A stretch of DNA of 64,000 nucleotides from Styela clava. Lineage: Eukaryota > Chordata > Ascidiacea > Stolidobranchia > Styelidae. Location of the stretch: contig NC_135251.1 in the NCBI RefSeq assembly GCF_964204865.1, forward strand, positions 19,344,001 to 19,408,000, in the 5' to 3' direction. Shown one piece after another: positions 24,401 through 36,200 of this stretch. The position numbers were made by a program, and so were the translations under genes. The notes below the pieces were generated by a model. That model searched no databases. It was not told where the DNA came from and was given only the letters and a program-made list of their open reading frames with translations. Positions within the stretch are counted from its first letter, which is position 1. Each line of letters opens with the position of its first letter.

Positions 24401-27400
24401 AACCTCTAAATATAATATATGAATATTTAAGGTATACTATAAGGTTATAGAGACAATCATAGCTGTGCGTGGAATTCATACTTCAAAAAGTATTCACACA
24501 ATCTTGGATTTCCATCAGATTTCTAAGTGTAATTCGCACGCAATCACCAAGCTTTCTCCATATATTTTTGTTTTTATAATTTATGTAAAAGAGAGAAATT
24601 TATAAAAAATCACTTGAATACGAAATTAAGAAATTATAGTTTTGACTCAAATGACGATTTCGATAATTTTTCAATAAGCATTAGCAGCTTCGAATTTTAT
24701 ATCGGTCATTTAATTTAGACACTAGATTAGTGTTTTTGAAATAATTTCTAATTAAATAAATTTTCTTCATAAAGTGTTTCAGGACATTCACGTTATGATA
24801 TTGATCGGTTTTGGATTTCTGATGACGTTTCTTGCTCACCATGGATTCGGGTCAGTCGGGTTCAATTTTATGCTGACATGTTTTGTCATCGAATGGGCGA
24901 CACTCATCAATGGGTATTTTAAAATGATTGGAACTGGAAATGACAGAATTTTGCTAGATATTACCAGGTTTGTTTATTCACCAATGTTTTCTTACTTCGC
25001 TTTCAAATAATACTATTTTTAAAATGGAAGCTTCAGATGTTCACAGAATGTATTTTTAATAATGTATATATATATATATATGTTATATCAAATAAGTCGC
25101 TGACACGTTCAAAACTTTCTATCAATTTTTTACAATCAAAAAATAATTGTTTTATTTAATATACGTTTGTATCTCGCTCCAAATATGTATGCTGACTGGA
25201 AGATTATCATTTGAAGCTATATCATAATGTTGTATCGTTTTTATAAAGAAAAAAACTTCCATACGTTCAGAATAGCTCGAGTAGTCATTCATTGTTGTAG
25301 CCTTGCCTGTAAAATTTTAACAGCAGTCCTTTGTTGATGAACCTGTATAGGGTTCATACTACATTCCCCATCGAAGATTGGAATTTAGCGTTGAGTGCCG
25401 GTATCTCTGTTGCAGATAATCCCTCACTGTTTTAAACTAAAATATCTGTATGTTTAATTATTGTGTTCGGGTCAAGGCATCGCGTGCAAATCGAGTCGGG
25501 ATTGCCTGAATAAAGTGAAAGGAGATACCTAAAGCCCCAATGTTGATGGAGTGGTGCATAAATTTTACCATTGTATATGCAATCCTAACCAACTGGAAAA
25601 ATACAATAAATTGGCTGTTGCGAGTTAGTATTAATATGCGGGGGGTGAATATGATATTATCTTTATCATTTGCATAATCAATTGATATTGTTCTTCACCC
25701 ATACTCATCAGCAAATTCATACTTGAAGGTTGAACTATTGAATTTGTAAACATTGAAGTTTATTAACATAATAATACAGAATAGAGACTAAATTTTTACC
25801 TTGAAGGAATCTCAAGTTCAATATTTGGCAAACCTTAGCGGTAAATTGTTCAATAGCACCTTGTGTAACAAAAAAATCGATAAAATATTTGAGTAGGAAG
25901 TAAAAAATAATCGGAAACTGAAAAATAACCAAAAGCAGGAGATATTTTTATAGCCAGGACTCTGTTATATTGCAATACGTCAAATGACAATAAATGCAAT
26001 ATAGTACTCCAAAATTGCAATTATCTTCAAGGTTGAGTTTCAGGTAATCGAGAAATATACTTAAAAATGTGCTTTTAACGTAATCCTATCAACATACCAG
26101 CATCCAACCATAAAAAAGGGTAACGTTGTTCCGATAAAAAAATTTCGTTGAAATTTATCTTTTTTATTGTAAAGAATCTATTCGACCATACTTTACTATA
26201 ATTGGTGAACGTGGTTGACTAGCTTTTGGGGTGTTATTTCATATCCTCCAATAGAAATACAAATTATGTGCTCCATATACATGCGTATCGCTTCATCGCT
26301 CACGCTTCATAGTTCATAAATAGCCTCAAATGTGGTACCGTATATATTTTTTCTTGGATTGCACAACACTTCCGGGTTATTCGCCATCGTTTCGGTTTAC
26401 AAAACCGCAAATATGATGGTAGAAGACGGCGCTTTTTTGGTAAACAACATCTTACGAAAAATGCGAACTAATAAAAGGTTGTACTTGGTATACCATGTTC
26501 GTCCCCGTCACAGTATGTGTTAACTTTCAACTAAAATTATTTGACCTATAGGAAAGTAAGTAATTCAGTAAAATTTATTTATGAAATATAACAGATTGCA
26601 AACGAACCAATAATATTTTTTGTGCATATTAGTTTCATGGAAGCCGACTTCGCCGTGGCCACCGTTCTCATATCATTTGGCGCTTTGCTGGGTAAGACAA
26701 GTCCTGTCCAACTTCTTGTTATGGCAACACTTGAGGTCATTTTCTACAATATCAGCATTTACGTTGGCGTCGGTATTTTCAAGGTTTGTATATTGCAATA
26801 TTGTTTCACGGGTATGCAAAGTTAGGATAGAATATGGAGAAATCAAATGAATACAGGTTTTCTAACCTGTCTGTGCGTTTCAGTTGTTGTTTGTACAGCA
26901 CCTTCTTGAAATAAATGAGTGAGAACATGTTTGTAACTCAGAAATGTTGAGATTATGAACACAAATAGAGCGATGTTGTGGGGAATTTTCATTTATCTGT
27001 GTGTGCTAAAATGTTGAATATCTCCACTTTTTGGGTGATACACATATATAATATATATATACTGTATATATTGTATCCTTGTCGTTGAGTATTGAGTCAA
27101 ACCAATAAGAACAAATGCCTTAGCTTTTATATACATGAAACCTATAATCATCGTCACTAGGAGTCAATTTAATAAGTGTAAATAAAACTTTTATGAGATA
27201 TTTATTGATATGCTACAATAAAACTACCGCTGATATCATATTGAGTCTTTCAACCATGAACAGGCTATCGACGTTGGAGGATCAATTTTTCTTCACGCAT
27301 TTGGTGCTTACTTCGGTTTGGCCGTATCTCGAGTTCTTTACAAGAAGGCTCAAACTCAGAGCAGTAAGGAGACATCCATTTACCACTCTGACATTTTTGC

Positions 27401-29071
27401 TATGATCGGTAGGTAAAACTTTTTATTTGCGTAAAATATTTGATAAGAATGTTTCAAATAAGCGCATTATCAATATTGCAGCATGCGAACTCCCTGAACT
27501 CATTATTTTCAGGTACGATTTTTCTTTGGCTGTACTGGCCCAGCTTCAATGCGGGTCCTGCTGCTGACAACGAGCGCCACCGTGCAGTCATCAACACAAT
27601 ACTCAGTCTCTCTTCTTGTACAGTGATGACATTTGCTCTATCTTCTATCGTCAACAAAGACAATAAACTTGACATGGTAATCTTAATAATATTATATTTA
27701 AATAAAAACTATATATTTCAGAATAATAATTGTTTACACTGTAAATATGTTGAAATACCATTAAAATCATGGCCATTTGCTTTTTTTTATTATTAATTGA
27801 AATATTCAAAGGTTCATGTTCAAAACGCTACATTGGCTGGTGGCGTTATAATGGGAGCATCTGCCGATTTGATGATTCAGCCATTTGGTTCTTTAATTGC
27901 TGGTATGGTAGCTGCAACTGTTTCAACTTTGGGATATAAGTACCTGCAGGTGAGCTTTATACTTAAGTGGACTATCGACTATAAATAATTTTCAATTTTT
28001 TAGTATAATTTGTTGATATTCGGAAGATTTTGTTTAGTTTCTTATGAATTTTTTAGCGGCAAAATGAATTCTGTTTGAATGTATTTAAATAAATATATCA
28101 TAGAGCAAATACTAGAACCTAGCTGAGTCTGAACTTGTAATGTAAATATGCAAATGCATTTATGTGTAGTAAGCATGTGTGCTCAAATAAATGTTACTGT
28201 TTGACTAAATGGGAAAATTAAGATTTATATTTTCTTCAGCCGATTCTCACGGAAAAAGCCAAAATTCACGACACGTGCGGCGTCAACAATCTTCACGGTA
28301 TGCCCGGTATTTTGGGAGCTGTTTTGAGTGCAATTGTCTGTGCTGCTGCTACAAGAGAGACATATGAGAAAAGGTAAACATATATATATATTCAATGACA
28401 GCCTGTAATAGATAACGTACAAAAGCAAGTAACTGGCGATGACATTGTAAGAACAACAATCCTTATTGAAATTAATGATTGCAGTTACGACGAACTATTT
28501 CCGGACTCCCGAAGCGGAACGACACAAGGCGGTTATCAGATTGCAGCTTTGGTCGTTGCTTTAGCGATAGCGTTAGTTGGCGGAACACTCACCGGATTTT
28601 TATTGAAAATGTTGCCTGGACTTTTCGACGCCCTCGATGAGAATGATTACTACGATGACGCAGTATTTTGGGATGTAAGTCAAATTATATATATGGTTAG
28701 ACTGCGAAATGGGCACATGCGTATCTAAAATCCCCACAAAAGTCGTTTAGTTGAAACATAAAAACTTAACAGTGATGTGATAAAATTGAAATTCTATAAC
28801 ACGAAAATGATTGCGCCTAAAAAAAACTTAAGTCATAAATGTGTTCTGATTGATTCCAATGCCTTGCGATAGTGAATATGTAAGTTTGTCTCACTCGACA
28901 AGCATCGAATAACAACTTATCAAATTGTTAATATATTTCATATTCATGTTTGACAACATTCAGGCTGTGGACGATCAGCCTTCGATCTTGAACGAGGAGA
29001 CAAAACCTGAATCTTTACAAGCCAGGACAAGTAAAGAAGACGAAGCAATGGCACAGGAACAACAAATTTAA
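21484..29071 (+). CDS. RH50-like: Rh-type (Rh50) ammonium/CO2 channel, gene 2
   Basis: Ten coding exons: 21484-21491, 23767-23924, 24775-24967, 26633-26783, 27264-27408, 27513-27676, 27812-27949, 28240-28373, 28485-28674 and 28964-29071. They join in phase to 462 residues ending in TAA. Exon 1 supplies only MA plus two bases of codon 3 (ATGGCTGC|gtgagt). Exon 2 continues [15 protein letters not shown], the first membrane helix. Key Rh residues are present: Asp173 and His181 in [16 protein letters not shown], His338 in [13 protein letters not shown], and [11 protein letters not shown]. An N-X-T sequon (Asn39) sits in the first extracellular loop. All eight introns after the first shared exon lie where they do in gene 1 (shared exon lengths 151, 145, 138 and 190). 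The cytoplasmic tail is acidic and differs from gene 1. A polyadenylation signal AATAAA is at 29299-29304. Likely a plasma-membrane NH3 channel with a tissue pattern distinct from gene 1, which is an inference. Confidence 0.94.
23580..24290 (+). repeat. Left arm of Rh exon-2 inverted duplication
   Basis: Exon 2 of Rh gene 2 with its flanking introns matches, in inverted orientation, about 29960-30660. Shared blocks include ACAAACTCTGCAAAAAGT, TATACCGGGATAACACAATA, exon 2 itself and TTTGTGCGTTTCATATCA. Inside this arm the block TTTGACCTTAAGAGTCA[TA]A is itself tandemly repeated, about 120 bp apart. Confidence 0.85.
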
Positions 29072-29959
29072 ACAAACAGATGATATAAAAAAACATTCGT
29101 TTTTATGACACTAACGTTAAATGTGTATGATGAATTAATTGTCTTATACTTTACTTCATTGGTGATCTGATAATGTAACATGACTTGTTAGGTTCGCGCC
29201 GGGCTTATGAATGCAGGAATCGCAAGATGGATGACCTTATTAGCCTGTCACAAATATTCATTGTTGTAATAAGAAAAACGACAATTCCTAACTACTAAAA
29301 TAAACTTCATTAGTAAACACTTTCGACATCAATGTAATTAACAATAAGTCCACGCGGCGTTTTTGAGTATATTAATATCAACTAAATTATCATATTCTTT
29401 TTACAATATTTTTTGATATATTAATATTTTGTCTGGAAGATTCAAGTTTCAAGTTCCGTGTGGTGGCATCGCTTGGATGCACTTTTTTATTATAGAGGTT
29501 GTGCGCACGGACAATTAGCGTTTTATGACACCATCATCCGATTTCAATCAATCATCAATTGCGGTGATTGTATTACAATCTATTTTGGAAGTTATACTCG
29601 ATGAATTTGTTTATGGCACACCTAAAATTGTGTTTATATAGGATTGGCGGCAACAGCCGATAATATCGCAGTACAGTTATAAGAAGCATTTGCAGGTTGG
29701 GCCAGTTAGTAGGTCGAAGTATCTCGAATTTTTTTTTATAAAATTATCGACAAGTAGATCATTTTTCATATCCCATTTCATCATTCGCTGCTACCTATAC
29801 TTTGAAATATCAAACTCCTGAAAAAACGTCTACGGATTTCGAGCTCATTAATTTAGATATAGCAATGGGCGAGAAGGTAGCACATTTATTTATGTAGCTC
29901 TAAGCTAGGTGATACGAAACAAATATTCAACAAATAATTTAAACTCAGGTAGGACTGCC

Positions 29960-30660
29960 TAGGTAACACTTGCATTCTCGGAAATGGTTTACTGTGGTGA
30001 GCCTATTTTTGACCTTAAGGTCAAAGATTTGCTTTGAAAATATTCAAGGAAGAATTTAAACTAAACTAAGATTGACAAGATAGCACTTTCATTCCCAGTA
30101 ATGATTTATTGTAGAGAGCTTATTTATGACTTTTAAGGCAAAGATTTGGTTTAAAAAGACAGAATATTGAATTTTTGAACAACAGGCAGGTTTTTGTGCG
30201 TTTCATATCACGCAGATTACAATAATTCTAATGATTTACAAGAATCGTCAACATGAAAGCAAAAATCTATAAGACGAAAGGTTGTCAGCAAAACAAGGTC
30301 ATTTGCCTCACAAGGTCATAGTTTTAGGATTGTAGATAACAATCGTTTTATTTAAGTCGACTTGGTTAAGCCGTCGGAGCATAGTCAACGAACAACCCAA
30401 ACAATACGACGAAAAGAATTTGTGCTATCATCAAAACGGCAGTGGCTTTCATTCGAGTGTTCCTACAAATGAGATATTGTGTTATCCCGGTATATATTTT
30501 ACGAAATAAAATATCAACAAAATGACTTTTTGCAGAGTTTGTATGAGGCAGAGATCTAACTTTACATATCTGCTATTTTTGTGAAAGTATTTCACTCAAA
30601 TATGTCTACTTCCAAGTGACCGCGTATAAATTATCGGTTTTTGATTCACCAATCATGACA
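29960..30660 (-). repeat. Right arm of Rh exon-2 inverted duplication
   Basis: Reverse-complement match to 23580-24290, with scattered substitutions and small indels. The largest change deletes about 70 bp covering the end of the copied exon and its splice donor. Confidence 0.85.
30366..30462 (-). pseudogene. Inverted Rh exon-2 copy, truncated
   Basis: Read on the minus strand after a good acceptor (tttgtag), the codons give NTRMKATAVLMIAQILF and then [14 protein letters not shown], followed at once by TAA. Gene 2 continues past APTA through its glycosylation sequon. Here that part and the donor gtaagt are deleted, so the copy cannot be spliced to a following exon. No other Rh exons accompany it. 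Confidence 0.9.
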
Positions 30661-31148
30661 GCCGTCTTGCGCTTTGATTTTGAAAATCTTGCTTCGCCAA
30701 ATTCTTCGATACCGGCGACCCACTGTAAATAAATACGGTACGGTAAGTTACCGTTAAAGGTGAAGTATTTTAAATTAATTAATACTACAGTTGTGAGTCG
30801 TCTCAGTCGAGTCATTCAACATTTCAATTTACGTTGCCACAAGAACCAACTTCGAACAAATATTTCAAACTGGCATAAGTTGACTAAAATTCCCAGTGGG
30901 CTATACCGATAATGTCATTCATTATATGTGTAAACCTATTCGATAATAGTGCCATCGATTTGCGCAATTTCCAGTACATTGGTAATCTAAATCATTATAG
31001 CAAGCTCTGCTCTGTTATGTGTTAATCCATCCGAGGATTCGATAAGATATTCTTGTTCTGTATATAGGTGATGTCAGTCATAACAGAGAGCGTTGTCACG
31101 AGACAATCTATTTCAATATTCGATAAAAGAATCTAGTTATAATACCAC

Positions 31149-31244
31149 CAGGTGTAGATGTGCCGAGAATATCAAATGTCTGATTCCATTTCTTTCCGGT
31201 ACCATCGATTGAATTAGCTTCGGACACAATTTGGCATATCTTGG
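31149..31244 (-). other. Orphan exon-like open stretch
   Basis: On the minus strand a consensus-like acceptor (ttctag-like, ggctag reading inward) opens a 96-nt phase 1-1 frame encoding KICQIVSEANSIDGTGKK and further mixed-composition residues, closed by a weak donor (G|gtggta). Its composition looks more like protein than the surroundings, but I found no partner exons and recognise no family. It could be a fossil exon or chance. Confidence 0.2.
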
Positions 31245-31295
31245 CTAGAAGACGAAAAAAGGTTCATTTAGTCGATACTCGACTTTAGTAACAGA

Positions 31296-31442
31296 TATTT
31301 GAACCTCGGGTGTCGCTGCTTGATAACCAGCTTTGGTTCCCCGCGGTTCCCCGCGAATGTGTATTCAATATTATTTATTCGTCTTAATTTTGCTTGTTAA
31401 CTTTTTTTACTGGACGGAAAAAATAAACTTGACTATGACTAT
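31296..31442 (+). repeat. Retroelement 3' tail, copy 2
   Basis: Matches 1876-2020 (GTGTCGCTGCTTGATAACCA, CAGCTTTGGTT) and ends in AAATAAACTTGAC followed by a tatgac tandem tail. Confidence 0.5.
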
Positions 31443-32144
31443 GACTATTTCTTTTTATGCGCATGCCTGTACCATTAAAAATCGATTGATTTTTCTACGA
31501 CCTCCGACCCGAGACTTTCAGGACACGAAATGTACCAATGGATTCTTTTGTTGTTGTGCTGTTATTGTTGTCTACGGGATTCGTTTTTCACTTTAATTAT
31601 TGTGTGATGAAATCATCAAGATTAAAAATTGCTCACTGTACCTTGGTTCCGTGATCGAATATCATTAAGCGTCAGTGGTTGAATGTTTAAATAGCATTTC
31701 GCCGTAATTTCAATACTGTTAAAAAGTGTCAGTCGTTGAACGTCTGAATATAATTTCATCGTAACTTCCTTCAATAGTGTCGATACTTGACTTCACTGAA
31801 GGTATTTATTAGTTCGGGTTACAACGTAAGACCAACTATTTAGCCTCGCTCCGTTATGCCGACGGATTTGTGGGCGTATTATACAGCAAGGATGTTGTAG
31901 CCATGACTGAATTATCCAGTAGGCAAAATAAGCACGCGCTTAAGGCACCAAGAAAATGGGTCCCTACAAAAACTTTCACATACGAGTTTTCAATAGTGCC
32001 TCGGTGTTTAATAAAATGATATGTCAGACGATTCTGACATCAATATTGAACCGGTTGAAATTAATTTTGCTTGATTTCCCTAATAATTAATCCTAATTTG
32101 GCCTTCAATCAGGATTGAATACTCAAACTGCTCACTGAAATATA

Positions 32145-32432
32145 TCTCTGTGTTGTTGCTGCGTTGGCGATATGGAGATTTCCCCGGCATCAAAACATTC
32201 GTATTCGTAACTAATCACAAGCGAGCAGAAACAAACATTCTCCGCTGGAAGTCGCTCAGACAGCTTTGGACGCATTCCGTAACCGACCAGCGGTTACGTG
32301 AACCGCCCTACGGCGGAGAGGAGTCCAGCAATCCTCTCGCACGAGATTCGAACCTGCGATCCCACGAAGGGTAATCAGAGATGCGGTGGCGAGCGTTTTC
32401 CTAACGCTTAGCACGATGCGCCACGCCGCCGA
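32145..32432 (-). mobile_element. tRNA-derived SINE
   Basis: On the minus strand the head has RNA polymerase III promoter boxes like a tRNA gene: an A-box region GTGGCGCATCGTGC (32411-32424 reversed) and a B box GGTTCGAATCTC (32343-32354 reversed). A variable region and a body containing GATTGCTGGACTCCTC follow. It is not a functional tRNA because a proper acceptor stem and anticodon arm do not form. A diverged second copy lies at 34926-35056. Ciona is known to carry tRNA-like SINEs. Membership of a named family was not tested. Confidence 0.7.
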
Positions 32433-33291
32433 TTATCGCCACAATATCTCGTTTTCGCGCTTTTTACCTCTATTCGTTAGTTTTCTGTTGTGTTTTGGAG
32501 ACCTAAATATAAATCAGATAAATCAATGATCAGTCTGCCTCCCTAGGAGTTTTAACTTAATTGCAGTAATACAAAATTATTGTAGAAATAGCAGTGATAG
32601 ACCAGGCTAAAATTCTTTACCGGTACTTTTAAAAAACAGATTGTTATATGCGATGAATCATAATGATGGTTTGAAACACATACCCCATTTTACAGGCGCC
32701 AACTCGCAAAAGCACTCTTAAAATAGCCCCGAAAATTTTGCAATGGTAAAGTATAGGAAGAATTTTTCGGGGGTGAAAGGTCTATGCTGAAGAATTTTTC
32801 TGGGGTCAAGGGTCGTGAAAACATCCATAACAAGAGGTCTTAAGTTTGGTAAGAAAGCGGAACTCCTGGATATATTTCGCATTGTACCGGATACCGGTAC
32901 CGGGTTAAATATGTAAATCCTATCCTATTTTTAGCTTTGACACTTCAGCATTTTTAGCATACCAGTGTTCAGTGTATAGGTATAGACTATAGAAAGATAT
33001 ACGGTAGGCTAGAACTTCTTTAATTTTGGTTTCTTCAATTCAATTTAGTTTTAAAATTTGCAGATTTACGGTACCGTACTGATTTAATAGAATTAATCGT
33101 ACCGGTATTCAAATTCATATGTTATTCATTTCTAACGTTACTTATATCCAGTATATCTTTATTTACTGATATATAAAATACTAATATTCGGATATTAGAA
33201 TCTTATTTGATTGCAGGATTGTGTGTGATGATCTTCATGTAAATTTAACTTTTTTGCAACTCGGTTCACTCATTGCAGCATTAGCTGAATC

Positions 33292-36200
33292 ATGGAAGAA
33301 GAATTATCAAACGCTAGTTATGAACATTTGGTCATAGGGGCACAAAGCCTAGAGTATGATGGAAGAGGAGAAGAAAAAGAAATAGGTAGCCTAATTGTTA
33401 TATTAAAACCAAATTCATTTAGGATGACAAAAGGAAATGTGTATGACCTAGTGCAGACTCTTTATAATTAATTCCAATGAAGTTGCAATAAAGACTTTAT
33501 ATTTGGTTAGGTCTGTAGATAAAAGTTCTGGTAAGTTGTGATAAATTCAAACATCTATCCTGATTATTTGATCAAAACCTGATTTTCATAAAATTGCTGA
33601 AACTTTTATATCGTAGAGACTGCATTTAAGAGAAAGTAAAAACTTGTAATGTAATTCCAAATATACAAAGTTAGATCATTCGGATAGTCATAGTTCAGTA
33701 GTTGAATTAAATATCCTTCACAATTATACATATCAGCATATTGCATATTTTGTAATGTGGTTCCTCATATACAAAATCCAGTCATTTGGGTTGTCATAGT
33801 TTAATTCAATGTATATAGCAGGGAAATTCTAATTTTCATGGAATGTTTTCCTTGTTTTGAATATCTATCTAATGTACTTGGTAATAGGGTAGTCTTGAAA
33901 TAAATAAATTTACAAAAGTTTTTTATGGCGTTTTTATATGCTATCCACAATACTTTTTACAAGCACTGCTAGGTAAGAAGCTACTTACTATACTGAAACT
34001 ATACTGGGTTGAATAAGACAGGCAGAATTTGTTCATGTTATTACAAGCTACTAAAAGTCATACATATTTTTAAATATTTTTCTCAGTACTCATAGTTTTG
34101 CAAATCTTTTATTTAACTACTTTGAGAAAACAGAACTATTTTCAATTTATTTTTCTTCTGTAGGCTACTCACTGTTTTTGCTTTTCAAAAAAATATATTC
34201 TGTAGTAATCCCTCCATCTACTTTAGATTCAACTAAAAGTGATCTTGATACACATGTTGCCCTCGGAGTCGTCGATGTTAGCAATGTCAAGATTGATCAA
34301 TCTCATTCAAAGCTAAAAGTTATTGGTCTGTATTTTGGTTGTATCACTTGATTGTTATTGCTAAAAAATTATGCTTTTCTTTCTTATATTATAATTAGGT
34401 CTACATCTAATCATGTTTTACATAAATTGGGTTTTTCTACTGTCCATATATGTTGACCTGTACCTGTACTCTCCGTATATGGTGACCTGTATTAGCATTT
34501 ATTCAACTTAGCTTAGCTTTGACTAGCTTAGTCTTGGACAAATTGGAATAGAAAGAGAAAGACCGAGCTGGTATCATTGGTCACTCACTCACCGTTATGA
34601 AAACTTATTTTCTATTCATCACAATATTAATTAGAAATACCTCCTGCTCCTAACATCAAATTCAATAATATTAGAACGATTTGTGACACAAAATTAAAAA
34701 ATGACACAAACTTGAAAAATATAGCAATCAATAGAAATCATTTGATTCATAAATATATATGTGGAAATGTGAAAAAAATTTATTGTCAATTCAGGTGGTG
34801 GCGAAGGAAAGACCACAGCAATGAACAGAATTGATGGTGCTCACAGTCTTCATTTGGACCAAGATAATATGAGTGCTAAAGTAGGCAAGTATATCCATAT
34901 TTGAGAAATAATTTAATAATATAATGGCTCGGCAGTATGGTGCATCTTATTAAGCGTGAGGAATACGTTTTCCATCCCTGCGTGAGTTTGAATCCTGTGG
35001 AAGGTAATCATGTGACAACTGAGAGTAAATTGCTGGACTCCTCGCCACCTCAATCAGGTAACATTTTACCCTCTTTTCAAAGTCGAGTAGCCACCTATAA
35101 TTATTTTTGCTGAAGTCTATTGATATAATTTGATTTTCTTTAGAATCGAATGGACCTGGGATTACAGCAGTGAATCTTATAACCAATTCACAAAATATCA
35201 CACAAACAATGAATAATTCAAAGTTGGTTGTTGGTGGCAGCAAGAAGCCCAACAGTATGTAATTTTACTGAATTCAATACTCAATTTATACTGTGAATAC
35301 TGATACAAATGTGTAGATTTTTTATTTTAAATACTAGTAAATAGATGTCAATATTAAACTCAATGAGACTCAGAATGGAATTTAAAAAAAGGATGTCAGT
35401 AAGTTTTTTGGTGTTACCATGAAAATTTAACAAATCTCAACTATAAATGGGGTCTGCTCTAGGTTATTTTACTTTTTCTTTCAAAAGGATGTTTTTTCAT
35501 TTACATGTAGTCTGCACAGAAAACATTAATTGAAACTAGAAAGTCGTTTAAAGATTTTTCCAATCGGTAGGTTACTGGTGAAGGTAATCGTATATTTTGA
35601 AGTCATTTTTAGGGTTTCTGTTCAATAGTGATCTCCTGCAGTCCTAGCAAATGTTCCAGATTTTTTGCTTCCGCTCTTCTGTTTGGTTATTCTATTTCGC
35701 AAATGATGACTTCTAATGATTTTATTAGTTACGAACTCAAAAATCTTAAAATTTTACTTATGTTTCTATCCCTTGCCATGGAGTGAGTCTTAGTCTTCTT
35801 TCCCCTTTTTATATCAGGTTTGCATTTCATTTTTTTTCGTTTCATCTCATTTTATTCCAAAGTTTTGAATGCTTGGAATTAGCAGTTACATGTTGCAGTC
35901 GAATTTGCAAATATTCCGGAAGTTGAATATTTGTTACAGGTCCACAACTATGTTTTGAAAATTATGACTATTAATAATACTGTTATGAATGATGAATGTT
36001 AAGAGTGATTGACAATATCCAGTATATGTTGCCTATGCTTACTATTTCCTAATCATTATCCATTGTCATGGCACTTTTATTATTGATAAAGATATTTATG
36101 TGATCGTCTTTTTTACAGGATCATCGAAGCCAAGTATAACGTCAGTAAATCACTTCGATCAATGCCACGGTATCACTATAACAGGCAACTCGCATACCAG

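Larger units (their letters stand above)
29072..33291. other. Intergenic between Rh gene 2 and the repeat gene
   Basis: Contains the inverted Rh exon copy (30366-30462 within 29960-30660), a retroelement tail (31296-31442), a tRNA-derived SINE (32145-32432) and one orphan exon-like open stretch (31149-31244, minus). No complete gene was found. Confidence 0.5.

Noticed and set aside
27454-27675. Minus-strand frame of 73 codons
   Set aside because: Antisense shadow of Rh gene 2 exon 6, which reads [13 protein letters not shown] on plus.
32285-32432. Possible tRNA gene on the minus strand
   Set aside because: A and B boxes are present but no acceptor stem or anticodon loop folds around them; better explained as a SINE head.
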